Of a stretch of 64,000 bases of DNA, positions 32,765 to 42,072 are shown in pieces (position 1 is the stretch's first letter; each line of letters begins with the position of its first letter). The notes below the pieces were generated by a model, which was not told the DNA's origin, did no database searches, and was given only the letters and a program-made list of their open reading frames with translations. The stretch is taken from NCBI RefSeq assembly GCF_014596935.1, contig NZ_JACVXC010000002.1:220627-284626 (forward strand). The letters are read 5' to 3'. Both the position numbers and the translations under genes were made by a program. The stretch comes from Aestuariibaculum suncheonense (GTDB lineage Bacteria; Bacteroidota; Bacteroidia; Flavobacteriales; Flavobacteriaceae).

Positions 32765-34540
32765 ATGAAAAAACAAACCTTATTCAAAGTAATATCCATT
32801 TTACTTCCTCTTGTTTTTATTTTACTCTTTGAAATTATACTAAGAATTGGTGGATATGGTGAAGATTATAAGCTTTTTCACAAAGTTTCAACACAAAGCG
32901 AAACTGATTATCTCGTAATGAACAAGCATATTGCTAAAAAATATTTTAAAGATAATGAACTACAAGCCGACAACCAATCCGATTTGTTTTTAAAGACTAA
33001 AACCGATAGCACATTTAGAATTTTTGTTCAAGGCGCTTCTACCGTTGTAGGTTTTCCATATTATCGCGGTGGTTCTTTTCCTCGTATGCTTAAACATAGA
33101 CTTTCTCAAACTTTTCCTAACAAAAATATTGAGGTAATTAATACCGGTATAACCGCCGTTAATTCTTATACGCTTTGGGATTTCACAAATGCCATAATCG
33201 AACAAGAACCCGATTTAGTTATAATTTATGCAGGTCATAATGAATATTACGGCGCTTTGGGTGTGGGATCATCAATAACTTACGGATCGCACCCTAATTT
33301 GATTAGAACCTATCTTTATCTGAAACAATTTCGTTTTTTTCAATTTTTGGAAAACACCTATTACAAAATATCATCATCCCATAATCCTAAACCTTCCGAA
33401 AGAGAAACCACATTAATGGAGGTAATGGCTAAAGAACAACGTATTCCATTCAACTCTAAAATTTATCAAGAGGGACTAAAACAATACGAAAGTAATTTAA
33501 ATAGTATTTTATCTACTTACCAAAATCATAACATCCCGGTAATCATTTCTACCCTAGTCAGTAACGAAAAAGACATTAAACCTTTTATAAGTGACAGCAT
33601 TCCAAACAAACAAGCGTTCTTAGAAGCATTATCTAAAGACAACATGAAATCAAATAAAATTGCTGAACAAAATGCTTTGGCGGCTTATACATTAGGGCAA
33701 CATTATCTTGAAAAAAATCAAGATTCTGCAAAAAAGTATTTACATGTGGCAAAAGAACTTGATTTGCTGAGATTTCGAGCTCCAGAAAAAATTAATACGA
33801 TTATAAAATCTCTATCAAAAAAATACCATGCAACATTAATTGACATGAAAAGCATCTTTGAATCCCATTCGCCTTTCAACAGTATTGGAAACGAATTATT
33901 AACTGAACATGTGCATCCTAACGTTATGGGGCAATTTTTAATGGCCGACGGATTTTACAACAAGATTAAAGAGTTAAAACTTTTGAAAAATTGGAACGAT
34001 GAAATAAAATATGATGAAGCCATTGCAAACATACCTGTATCTGAAATTGATTCTATCGTAGGTGAACTAACAATCACCGATTTAAAAAGTTCATGGCCAT
34101 ACAACCTAAATATGTCGGGAAAACGCCCTCCTTTAAACTATATCGAAAGCACTTCATTTGAGATACAAATGGCTCAAAATATACACAAGAAAATATCAAA
34201 CTGGGATCAGATTATGGCGTACGCCTATAGAAGTTATGAAAACGATAAAAAATATGAAAAGGCACTTCGAATTGCTCAATCTTTAATTTTTGAATATCCT
34301 GAACAAAGTAAGGTTTACCAAATGGCCGGAGAAATGTGTTTTAAAATGCAGGACTTTGAAAAAGCAGCTTACTACTTTTCTATATTCAACTATTTAGATA
34401 AAAGTATTATATCTGCAGAACAATTATCATCAACCTACGTTAAATTAAATAAGATAGATTTGGCGAAACAAACACTTTTAGAAGCTCATAAAAATGCCTT
34501 AAAGGTGAAGAAACCCATAAATGAACTTAATCTAGAATAA
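32765..34540 (+). CDS. Membrane-anchored SGNH/GDSL-type hydrolase with C-terminal TPR-like region
   Basis: This 591-residue protein has an N-terminal membrane anchor at about 8-30. The SGNH-type blocks are FVQGASTVVG (Ser92), an INTGITAVNSY segment, YAGHNEYYG (Gly157-His158-Asn159) and EHVHPNVMG (His384). The acidic partner position before His384 holds Glu381 where many relatives have Asp. The last 130 residues look like TPR helices (KKYEKALRIAQSLIFEYPEQ, MCFKMQDFEKAAYYFSIFN). It probably deacylates, or transfers an acyl group to, a cell-surface glycan or lipid, but the substrate is unknown. It converges on the carbamoyltransferase/SxtJ operon (18-base gap). From memory, similar SGNH proteins often accompany such operons, so I read it as part of the same system rather than the PUL. 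Confidence 0.8.
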   Translation: MKKQTLFKVISILLPLVFILLFEIILRIGGYGEDYKLFHKVSTQSETDYLVMNKHIAKKYFKDNELQADNQSDLFLKTKTDSTFRIFVQGASTVVGFPYYRGGSFPRMLKHRLSQTFPNKNIEVINTGITAVNSYTLWDFTNAIIEQEPDLVIIYAGHNEYYGALGVGSSITYGSHPNLIRTYLYLKQFRFFQFLENTYYKISSSHNPKPSERETTLMEVMAKEQRIPFNSKIYQEGLKQYESNLNSILSTYQNHNIPVIISTLVSNEKDIKPFISDSIPNKQAFLEALSKDNMKSNKIAEQNALAAYTLGQHYLEKNQDSAKKYLHVAKELDLLRFRAPEKINTIIKSLSKKYHATLIDMKSIFESHSPFNSIGNELLTEHVHPNVMGQFLMADGFYNKIKELKLLKNWNDEIKYDEAIANIPVSEIDSIVGELTITDLKSSWPYNLNMSGKRPPLNYIESTSFEIQMAQNIHKKISNWDQIMAYAYRSYENDKKYEKALRIAQSLIFEYPEQSKVYQMAGEMCFKMQDFEKAAYYFSIFNYLDKSIISAEQLSSTYVKLNKIDLAKQTLLEAHKNALKVKKPINELNLE

Positions 34541-34558
34541 AAACATATTCAATACACA

Positions 34559-34918
34559 TCACCAGGGTTTATCTATGTCTTTTTCAACAAATCTGTGATT
34601 TCGTTTATAAAAATAGCTACTATCACTACTTTTTTTCAATATTTGATTCCCTCCAAATAGACGTTGAAAAAAAGATAAAGGCGTTAAAATGAGATAAAAA
34701 ATAAAAGACATGATAATGTAATTCATTACAAGGCCGAAATAGTGCGAAAAGGAAAACCAGGCTTCTCCTATAATTACCGTTAATTTCTTAGAAATTAAAG
34801 CTACAACACCAAGACATATAGCGATATAAAGAAACCAAGTAATATTAAATTTAATATACACAGCAAGTGATACTAAAATTAAAACGATAATACTTTCTAG
34901 GCCTTTTTCTTTAGACAT
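34559..34918 (-). CDS. SxtJ-like small membrane protein
   Basis: This 119-residue protein has two hydrophobic pairs of segments at about 7-47 and 60-85, followed by a polar C-terminus with SYFYKRNHRFVEKDIDKPW. That overall plan, a short membrane protein ending in a charged tail beside a carbamoyltransferase gene, matches the SxtJ family named after the saxitoxin cluster. Its function is unknown. A scaffold or membrane-docking role for the carbamoyltransferase is only an inference. It begins 3 bases after the stop of the 49-residue gene, so the three minus-strand genes are surely one operon. It converges with the SGNH gene. Confidence 0.75.
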   Translation of the reverse strand: MSKEKGLESIIVLILVSLAVYIKFNITWFLYIAICLGVVALISKKLTVIIGEAWFSFSHYFGLVMNYIIMSFIFYLILTPLSFFQRLFGGNQILKKSSDSSYFYKRNHRFVEKDIDKPW

Positions 34919-34921
34919 ATT

Positions 34922-35071
34922 TTAAAAAATTGAATAAATAAATGGTGCTAATGCAGAACTACTCGTTAAAAATATTAGCAAGCCAAAAACGACAAATATT
35001 ATTATTAAAGGCACAAGCCACCACTTTTTTCTTTCTTTTAAAAACTGAAAGAATTCTTGAACAAACTCCAT
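34922..35071 (-). CDS. DUF5989-like 49-residue membrane peptide
   Basis: This short gene begins with ATG at 35071, directly after the carbamoyltransferase stop codon, and ends with TAA at 34922. The product begins MEFVQEFFQFLKERKKWWLV and has one hydrophobic segment (about 19-36, LVPLIIIFVVFGLLIFL), followed by a short LTSSSALAPFIYSIF tail. The amphipathic head with KERKKWW and the single helix match the small DUF5989 proteins found beside carbamoyltransferase and SxtJ genes. The junctions on both sides (0 and 3 bases) strongly support translation. Function is unknown. It may correspond to SxtK in the saxitoxin cluster, but I cannot confirm homology. Confidence 0.8.
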   Translation of the reverse strand: MEFVQEFFQFLKERKKWWLVPLIIIFVVFGLLIFLTSSSALAPFIYSIF

Positions 35072-36871
35072 TTATTTTACAATTACATAATTTTCTAAAA
35101 CTAACACATCCATACCAGAATTCATAAAACAATTATATGCATCTTCTGGAGAATTAACAATGGGCTCATCTTTAACATTAAAACTTGTATTAATTAAAAC
35201 ACCTACACCGGTCCGTTCTTTATAAGATTGGATTAAATGCCAGAGCAAAGGGTTTAGTTCTTTTTTCACGACCTGTACTCTCGCCGAAAAATCAATATGA
35301 GTAATTGCCGGTAATTCTGATTTTACAAATTTTCTTTTCTCTTCTAAATTAAAATATTGAAAATCTTCTGGCAAGTCTTTTCTAAGTGATTTTTTTACCA
35401 TGCTTGTAAATAACATATAATACGACTGTTTACCTTCTTCGAAATAATCGTCGTAATCTTCTTCGCAAACTACAGGAGCAAATGGCCTAAATCCTTCTCT
35501 AAATTTAATTTTCATATTCAAGTTATACTGCATCTCCGGATCTGAAGCATCTGCCAAAATACTACGGTTTCCTAAAGCTCTTGGTCCAAATTCAGTTCTA
35601 CCGTGAAACCATCCTATAACCTTCTTTTCTGCTATATATTGACATACTGTTTTAATTAAATCTTCTTTGCTCTCAAAATATTGATACTTACATTTCGTTC
35701 TACGCAAAAGCCTCTCAATATGTAAATTTGAAAATTGAGGTCCTAAATAAACATTAAAAGGTGTTTTTAATCCATTAAAATGTAATTTTTCTTTCATGTG
35801 AGCACAAGCCAAGGCGGCCCCCAAAGCACCTCCCGCATCGCCTGCTGCCGGTTGCACATAAATATCATCAAATATATTTTGATTGTGTAAAACTGAATTG
35901 GCTACGCAATTAAGAGCAACCCCTCCTGAAAGACAAAGATTATTTTCTCCTGTTTCCTCTTTTATAAAAGCTATTTGCTTGATAAGTATTTCTTCTAATA
36001 TGTTTTGAGCCGCCATTGCCAAATCGGCATGATTCTGTTGCAATTGGTCATCCGGTTGGCGCTTTTTTACTCCAAAAAGCTTTTCCCATTTCACAGAATT
36101 AACCATCTGCAGTCCCACAGAATACTCAAAATACTTCATATTTAGTTTAATCGAGCCATCTGCCTTTATATCCAAAAGATGCTCTCTTATAAGACTTTTA
36201 AAATTAATCACATTTTGTGATTTAGAATCTCCATATGGCGCTAACCCCATCATTTTATATTCTCCAGAATTAACCTTAAAACCTATAAAATAGGTAAATG
36301 CAGAATAAAGAAGTCCTAAAGAATCTGGAAAATGTAACTCACCCAAAACTTGAATTCCCTTTTCTCCCGAAGCAATTCCGTAAGACATAGTTGTCCACTC
36401 ACCTACGCCATCAACAGTTAAAAAAGCAGAAGTTTTAAATGGAGATGTATAAAAGCTACTAGCTATATGCGATAAATGATGTTCAGGAAAATTAATTGGT
36501 ATCCTTTTATAATTAGTAGCTCCTAACTCCTTTATTTTTTTTCTAATAAATTGCTTGATAAAGAGTTTTTCCTTTAACCAAACAGGCATAGCCTTGGTAA
36601 ATGATTTAAATCCTTTAGGTGCAAAAGCGTAATAGGTTTCTAAAAGCCTTTCAAACTTTAAAAAAGGTTTGTCATAGAAAGCTATTAAATCAATATCTTC
36701 GAAAGTCAATCCAGATTCATTCAAACAAAATTGTAATGCTTTTTCAGGAAACGAAGCATCATTTTTTATTCTCGAAAACCGTTCTTCTTGAGCTGCAAAT
36801 AAAACTTTTCCATTTTCAATTATAGCAGCAGCTGAATCGTGATAGTAGGCCGAAATACCTAAAATTCTCAT
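35072..36871 (-). CDS. Carbamoyltransferase (NodU/CmcH/SxtI type)
   Basis: This 599-residue cytoplasmic enzyme transfers a carbamoyl group, made from carbamoyl phosphate and ATP, to an acceptor hydroxyl. The N-terminal Kae1-like domain begins MRILGISAYYHDSAAA and has the metal-binding histidines in PEHHLSHIASS (His131, His132, His135) and LTVDGVGEWT. The C-terminal YrdC-like domain has GWFHGRTEFGPRALGNRSIL and ends with LINTSFNVKDEPIV. Length is normal. It is the first gene of the operon with the DUF5989-like peptide and SxtJ-like protein. The acceptor is not known. A surface glycan, lipid or secondary metabolite is possible, and no biosynthetic cluster is visible beside it. Confidence 0.92.
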   Translation of the reverse strand: MRILGISAYYHDSAAAIIENGKVLFAAQEERFSRIKNDASFPEKALQFCLNESGLTFEDIDLIAFYDKPFLKFERLLETYYAFAPKGFKSFTKAMPVWLKEKLFIKQFIRKKIKELGATNYKRIPINFPEHHLSHIASSFYTSPFKTSAFLTVDGVGEWTTMSYGIASGEKGIQVLGELHFPDSLGLLYSAFTYFIGFKVNSGEYKMMGLAPYGDSKSQNVINFKSLIREHLLDIKADGSIKLNMKYFEYSVGLQMVNSVKWEKLFGVKKRQPDDQLQQNHADLAMAAQNILEEILIKQIAFIKEETGENNLCLSGGVALNCVANSVLHNQNIFDDIYVQPAAGDAGGALGAALACAHMKEKLHFNGLKTPFNVYLGPQFSNLHIERLLRRTKCKYQYFESKEDLIKTVCQYIAEKKVIGWFHGRTEFGPRALGNRSILADASDPEMQYNLNMKIKFREGFRPFAPVVCEEDYDDYFEEGKQSYYMLFTSMVKKSLRKDLPEDFQYFNLEEKRKFVKSELPAITHIDFSARVQVVKKELNPLLWHLIQSYKERTGVGVLINTSFNVKDEPIVNSPEDAYNCFMNSGMDVLVLENYVIVK

Positions 36872-37220
36872 TAAACCTAGATTTATAATTATCGAGGAAG
36901 GTAGCTATAAATTTTTAAAAATCTAAGTTTAAAAAAGATACTGCTTACAGCAAATTATCCATTGAAGAAAAAACAAACTCAATTTACAATTATGTACAAA
37001 ATACGACCAAACCGCTAGAAACCTTGCCTTAAAAGGTGTTTCAAAATTAAAATAAAAGAAATAGGATTGTTAAAATTTTCACAAAATTATTTTCTGTTTT
37101 TTATATTTTTTTCGCAAATATTAATTTCATGCACTAAATAAAAATAGCCTGTATATAAAGCATTTTATAATTAATAGATTAATCAATTTCATTTTTTAAT
37201 AATAATTATTTTGTTTTGTT
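36872..37220. other. Divergent intergenic region, no gene seen
   Basis: About 350 AT-rich bases separate the carbamoyltransferase gene from the NEW3-domain gene. I see no coding frame, strong hairpin or clear promoter consensus. Promoters for both neighbours should lie here. Confidence 0.5.
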
Positions 37221-38090
37221 ATGTTATTCAATTATTTATCTAGACTAAACACCTCGAAGTGTTACTACGCATCAATCACATTTCTTTTTTTTATTGTTTC
37301 TGGAATCTTTTCAAGCTTAAATGCCCAAAGACAACCATTAAAGAATGATGGTTTAAAATCTACTTTCTCTTCGGATTTAATTAATATTGAAACTTCGGTC
37401 GATCAGGTATTTCGCTATACCACAACACTCGAAAATAACGCAACTGAAGATCAAATTTACCAACTAACGGCTAAGGTTCCTGAAGGTTGGAAAGCGATTT
37501 TTAAAGCCAAAGGGAAACAAGTCACTTCCATTCAGGTCGATCGTGGTAAAAAGGAAATAATTAACTTAGAATTCTACCCATCGTATGAGGCGAAACCTAA
37601 GAAATATGAAGTTCCTGTAATTGCAAAATCAACACAGGAATCTTTAAATTTAAATTTAGAAGCTGTTATAAGCGGAGCCTATGAATTGAAAATAAGCACT
37701 GCAACAGGTAGATTAAGTGATAAAATTACTGAAGGAGAAAAAAAAGAAATCCAGTTAACCGTTAAAAATACGGGATCTTTAAGTTTAACCGATATTGAAC
37801 TGAATAGTAAAACACCTCCAAAATGGAGTGCTGTTTTTAAACCTTCAAAGATTGATAGACTTTCTCCTGGCGAAACAGAAAACGTAACCGCTATCTTAAC
37901 CGTACCAGACAAAACTATTGCTGGCGATTACATGACCACGTTTACGGCAAAAAATACTAATACAAAAGATGAAGCTGTATTCAGAATATCAGTTGTGACT
38001 TCCTTGGCTTCTGGATTACTTGGAGCTACAATCATATTAGTAGCTATTCTTGTTGTTTATATTTTGATTCGCAAATACGGAAGAAGATAA
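37221..38090 (+). CDS. NEW3-domain membrane protein, probable partner of the adjacent ABC transporter
   Basis: This 289-residue protein has an N-terminal export signal (about 17-36) and a C-terminal transmembrane helix (about 262-284, LLGATIILVAILVVYILI) followed by RKYGRR. Most of it would lie outside the cytoplasm. Two immunoglobulin-like sandwiches are visible: ENNATEDQIYQLTAKVPEGW and a clear NEW3 domain with EGEKKEIQLTVKNTGSLSLTD. The second ends VPDKTIAGDYMTTFTAKNT. NEW3 domains occur in extracellular carbohydrate-related and envelope proteins. The gene is 6 bases before the ABC ATPase gene and begins the operon, so it is probably the external or periplasmic partner of that transporter. 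Its substrate is unknown. Confidence 0.75.
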   Translation: MLFNYLSRLNTSKCYYASITFLFFIVSGIFSSLNAQRQPLKNDGLKSTFSSDLINIETSVDQVFRYTTTLENNATEDQIYQLTAKVPEGWKAIFKAKGKQVTSIQVDRGKKEIINLEFYPSYEAKPKKYEVPVIAKSTQESLNLNLEAVISGAYELKISTATGRLSDKITEGEKKEIQLTVKNTGSLSLTDIELNSKTPPKWSAVFKPSKIDRLSPGETENVTAILTVPDKTIAGDYMTTFTAKNTNTKDEAVFRISVVTSLASGLLGATIILVAILVVYILIRKYGRR

Positions 38091-38096
38091 TACGTC

Positions 38097-39053
38097 ATGA
38101 AAACATCAATTATAGAACTCAAAGGGCTCAAAAAACGCTATGGTTCTATTAATGTAGTAGATCATTTAGACCTTGATATTCATAAAGGGGAAATTTTTGG
38201 TTTACTCGGACCTAATGGAGCCGGAAAAACAACGACTATTCTTATGATGCTAGGGCTAATTGAACCTACATCAGGAATTGCTAAAGTTTGTGGACACAAC
38301 TCAATATCCAATCCTATAAATGTAAAAAGTAAAGTAGGTTATATGCCGGACAACGTCGGTTTTTATGATCACATGACCGGACTTGAAAATTTAGTTTATA
38401 TAGGACAATTAAATGGACTTTCCAGATTAGAAGCCGAGAAATCTGCCATAAGCATTATGAAAACTGTAGGCTTGGAAAATGCTCTTAATACCAAAACGGC
38501 TGCATATTCAAGAGGTATGAAACAGCGCTTAGGTCTGGCAGATGTTTTAATTAAAGGACCTGAAGTAATCATTATGGATGAACCCACACTTGGAATAGAC
38601 CCTAGTGGCGTTAAAGACTTCCTAAAACTAATTAAAACACTAAGTCGTCAGCATGGACTTACTGTTTTACTGTCATCTCACCATTTAAATCAGGTTCAAA
38701 AAATATGCGATCGTGTAGGGATTTTTGTAAAAGGAAAATTATTAGCACAAGGAAACATAGAACAATTATCTGAACAACTATTTTCACAAACCTCAAATCA
38801 AGTTAGCATTACTCTTAGCGAACCTGTAAAATTAACCCAGGAGGAAGAACTGGCATTACAGGAACTAGCAAAAGTTGAACATATCTACAAAGAAAATAGT
38901 CAAATTTATATTAACTGTAATAAGACTTTAACTCCAAGCATTGTAAGGTTTTTGGTTGAGAGGAATTATAACATTATTGGCGTTCATCAAAAAACCTATG
39001 GATTGGAAGATATCTATCAAAAATATTTTGAAAACCAACACTTAAACGTATAA
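38097..39053 (+). CDS. ABC transporter ATP-binding protein
   Basis: This 318-residue ATPase has Walker A GPNGAGKTT (38-46), signature YSRGMKQRL (residues 137-145), Walker B VIIMDEPT with Asp161-Glu162, and the H-loop SSHHLNQ. The C-terminal extension of about 100 residues matches the drug- or nodulation-type exporter branch (CcmA/NosF-like). It energises the permease encoded 8 bases downstream. No periplasmic solute-binding protein is present, so export or envelope remodelling is more likely than uptake. The cargo is unknown. Confidence 0.93.
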   Translation: MKTSIIELKGLKKRYGSINVVDHLDLDIHKGEIFGLLGPNGAGKTTTILMMLGLIEPTSGIAKVCGHNSISNPINVKSKVGYMPDNVGFYDHMTGLENLVYIGQLNGLSRLEAEKSAISIMKTVGLENALNTKTAAYSRGMKQRLGLADVLIKGPEVIIMDEPTLGIDPSGVKDFLKLIKTLSRQHGLTVLLSSHHLNQVQKICDRVGIFVKGKLLAQGNIEQLSEQLFSQTSNQVSITLSEPVKLTQEEELALQELAKVEHIYKENSQIYINCNKTLTPSIVRFLVERNYNIIGVHQKTYGLEDIYQKYFENQHLNV

Positions 39054-39061
39054 CAACAATT

Positions 39062-40045
39062 ATGGCAATATCTTATACTGATTTCTCATTTAGTAAATCT
39101 TTAAACAAGAGTGTTCCAATTTGGGCCATGGTTAGAAAGGAGATTTCTGATCACATTAGAAGTTGGCAGTTCATTATTTTACTAATGATTATTGTTTTTA
39201 CATTCTTTGCGTCTATGTATGTCGCAATAAGCAATTTAAATTCGGCCATTTCTAATACTAAAGACCCCGATCATTTATTGATATATCTTAAACTATTAAC
39301 CATAACCGATGGTAGCTTGCCTCCCTTCCATGTATTTATTAGTTTTTTAGGGCCATTATTAGGCATAAGCCTCGGATTTAATGCTATCAATTCAGAACAA
39401 CAAAACGGAACACTAATTAGAGTAATGGCTCAACCCATATACAGAGACAACCTATTACTATCCAAGTTTATTAGTGTCACTATTCTTATAAGTACTATGT
39501 TTTTAACCCTATCTCTTCTCATGATTGGTGGAGGTTTACTTATAACAGGTGTACCCATAGAATTTGAAGAAGTAGTAAGAATACTTAGTTACATTATTAT
39601 ATGTGTTTTTTATGTTGAATTCTGGTTTAGTCTATCTATTATATTTTCAATTAGATTTAAACAAGCCGCTACAGCAGCAATAGCAGCAATAGGTCTTTGG
39701 TTATTTTTTACGATATTCTACAATATGATCATTAATGTGATTGCTAAAGTGATAGTTCCAAAATCAAATATATTTTCGTCTGGTCCATATTCTTGGATTG
39801 AAATGTTGTTTCATATGGCACCGAATCAATTATATACCGATGCAACAACCACGCTTTTAATGCCCAAAGTTAGAAGTCTTGGCCCTATGAGCATGGAGCA
39901 AATGGCTGGAGCAATTCCTAATTCATTACCAATTCGAGACAGTCTTTTAATTGTTTGGCCTCAAGTTAGTGGCTTAATATCTGTAACAATTGCTTGTTTT
40001 GCCTTGGCCTATTATTTCTTTATGAGAAAAGAGATAAAATGTTAG
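39062..40045 (+). CDS. ABC-2 type transporter permease (NosY-like)
   Basis: This 327-residue membrane protein starts with a cytoplasmic amphipathic segment MVRKEISDHIRSWQFI, typical of ABC-2 permeases. About six hydrophobic helices follow, near 35-60, 95-120, 135-165, 180-205, 215-245 and 295-320. A long external loop with FSSGPYSWIEMLFHMAPNQLYTDATTT lies between the last two. That layout and the fused ATPase partner match NosY/NatB-like permeases. It ends the NEW3-ATPase-permease operon and is followed by terminator-like hairpins. No substrate can be named. Confidence 0.88.
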   Translation: MAISYTDFSFSKSLNKSVPIWAMVRKEISDHIRSWQFIILLMIIVFTFFASMYVAISNLNSAISNTKDPDHLLIYLKLLTITDGSLPPFHVFISFLGPLLGISLGFNAINSEQQNGTLIRVMAQPIYRDNLLLSKFISVTILISTMFLTLSLLMIGGGLLITGVPIEFEEVVRILSYIIICVFYVEFWFSLSIIFSIRFKQAATAAIAAIGLWLFFTIFYNMIINVIAKVIVPKSNIFSSGPYSWIEMLFHMAPNQLYTDATTTLLMPKVRSLGPMSMEQMAGAIPNSLPIRDSLLIVWPQVSGLISVTIACFALAYYFFMRKEIKC

Positions 40046-40407
40046 TTGTATCTACTCAGGAAACCTTTTACTAAACCTCTATGGACTAAAAGGCCATATA
40101 TTTTTTACACGAGGGACTAAAGTCCCTCTTTTCTTAATATAATAAAAATATAGAATTTAGCTTTTAAAAACATTATGTGAGTTAGTCTAAACTTGACCTG
40201 ACAGTTCGAAAAACTAACTTTACGAAAACCTTTTTGTTAACATTTTGACATATCTCGTAAAGTGATGTTATGAAATTTAAAGGCTGTACTCCTAACTTGA
40301 AACTGAGTAATAAGCCTTTATAAATAAAGTAGCTTTGATATAAAACTCTTTATCATGTTTAATTTAAAAGTAAAAAAAACTTACAATACAAAGACTTATC
40401 TATATTA
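40046..40407. other. Intergenic region after the ABC operon
   Basis: These 362 bases contain a strong terminator at 40111-40128. A weaker terminator-like hairpin precedes it (tatgg at 40080-40084 with ccata at 40094-40098, then a T-run). The remaining roughly 280 bases before the mnmE stop are AT-rich, and I see no gene in them. Confidence 0.5.
40111..40128 (+). terminator. Terminator after the ABC permease
   Basis: A 7-bp GC-containing stem (gagggac with gtccctc) and a 4-base loop (taaa) are followed by ttttctt. It lies 65 bases after the permease stop. Confidence 0.75.
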
Positions 40408-41805
40408 TTACTTACCGATACAGAAATTAGTAAAGATATTACCAAGCAATTCATCGTTTGTAACTTGACCTGTAATTTCGCCAAAATAATATAAAGCCTG
40501 ACGAATATCTATAGCTAATAAATCGCCCGACAATCCAGAATCTAAACCGTAGCGTACTTTTTCAATCTCTTCCAAGGCTTTTAATAACGAATCGTAATGT
40601 CTTGTATTTGTTACAATAGTGTCATTATTACGAAGTGCACCTGTATTTACAAAACTCAGTAATTTATCTTTTAAATCTTCTACCCCTAACCCTGTTTTTG
40701 CCGATAATAAATGTAGATCTAAAATCTGAGTTTGAATATTTTCTATTTCGATTTCAGATAGTTTGTCAATCTTATTTGCAATAATGACAATAGGTTTTTG
40801 AGGGTATTTATTTTTAATTTTTTCAATTTCAATTTTGAAAGACTTAATAAAGCTCTCCTCTTTCAAATTGGTACTATCTGCCAAGAACACCACAACCTGA
40901 GCTTGCTCAATCTTCTCGAATGTTTTTTTTATACCAATACTCTCCACCACATCTTTCGTTTCACGAATACCAGCGGTATCAATAAACCTGAAGCCTATTC
41001 CTCCTATTGAAATTTCGTCTTCAATGGTATCGCGAGTTGTTCCTGCTATATCTGAAACAATAGCGCGCTCTTCATTTAAAAGCGCATTTAATAAAGTCGA
41101 TTTACCAACATTTGGCTCTCCAACAATAGCTACAGGAATTCCATTTTTAATCACGTTACCCACCGCAAATGAATCGATCAAGCGTTTTAACACCACACTT
41201 ATGCGATTGACTAAATCTTTAAACTGAGATCTATCGGCAAACTCGACATCTTCTTCAGCAAAATCTAGTTCTAATTCTATTAAGGATGCGAAGTTTAATA
41301 ATTCTTCACGTAGTTTAGCTATTTCAGATGAAAACCCACCACGCATTTGTTGCATCGCGATTTGATGTGATGCTTCATTATCGCTGGCAATTAAATCGGC
41401 TACGGCTTCCGCCTGACTTAAATCTAATTTTCCATTTAAAAACGCACGAAGCGTAAATTCACCCGGCTTTGCAGTTCTACATCCTTTTCTTAGAAACAAC
41501 TGAATAATTTCCTGTTGAATATAATTAGAACCATGACAAGATACCTCTACAACATCTTCTCCTGTGTAGGAATTCGGGTTTTTAAATACCGAAACCAAAA
41601 CTTCATCAATGGTTTTTGGTCCATCAACAATATGACCTAAATGAATGGTGTGCGTTTTCTGTTTGGTAAGTGATTTATTATTCACTACCGACTTAAAACA
41701 ACTATCGGCAATCGTAATAGCATCATTACCAGACAAACGAATAACAGCAATTGCTCCTGCTCCCGAAGGAGTGGCTAAAGCTACAATAGTATCTTGATTA
41801 ATCAT
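40408..41805 (-). CDS. mnmE: tRNA uridine-5-carboxymethylaminomethyl modification GTPase MnmE
   Basis: This 465-residue protein works with MnmG to modify the wobble uridine of certain tRNAs. The N-terminal folate-binding domain begins DTIVALATPSGAGAIAVIRLSG. The inserted Ras-like G domain has G1 GEPNVGKST (229-237), the following IAGTTRDT switch, DTAG (G3) and NKID (G4). The helical domain closes with the universal C-terminus CIGK, whose Cys462 is conserved. Length and domain order are normal. It stands alone on the minus strand. Confidence 0.98.
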   Translation of the reverse strand: MINQDTIVALATPSGAGAIAVIRLSGNDAITIADSCFKSVVNNKSLTKQKTHTIHLGHIVDGPKTIDEVLVSVFKNPNSYTGEDVVEVSCHGSNYIQQEIIQLFLRKGCRTAKPGEFTLRAFLNGKLDLSQAEAVADLIASDNEASHQIAMQQMRGGFSSEIAKLREELLNFASLIELELDFAEEDVEFADRSQFKDLVNRISVVLKRLIDSFAVGNVIKNGIPVAIVGEPNVGKSTLLNALLNEERAIVSDIAGTTRDTIEDEISIGGIGFRFIDTAGIRETKDVVESIGIKKTFEKIEQAQVVVFLADSTNLKEESFIKSFKIEIEKIKNKYPQKPIVIIANKIDKLSEIEIENIQTQILDLHLLSAKTGLGVEDLKDKLLSFVNTGALRNNDTIVTNTRHYDSLLKALEEIEKVRYGLDSGLSGDLLAIDIRQALYYFGEITGQVTNDELLGNIFTNFCIGK

Positions 41806-42072
41806 GTTGCAAAAATAAGGATTTTAAACTATGAAAATACCTTAGTCTCCATAATTAAACTCTGTGAATAAAATAGCATATGTATTAATTTTACGCTTTA
41901 AGTACCAATTAACTCCTCGTATTTTATTACAAAAATTAATAATCCTTAATGTAATAATCATATCTTCATTTTCACACAATTACAAATAATTGATTTTTTA
42001 TCATAAAACCATAAACACTTGCATGTCATTATATTATATTTACCAACTATTTTAACCTAACAACCAAACCAT

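Noticed and set aside
40131..40407. Possible insertion-sequence remnant upstream of the mnmE stop
   Set aside because: The stretch is AT-rich, with a weak 8-bp hairpin (40278-40285 with 40313-40320). It has no transposase fragment, target duplication or convincing terminal inverted repeats.
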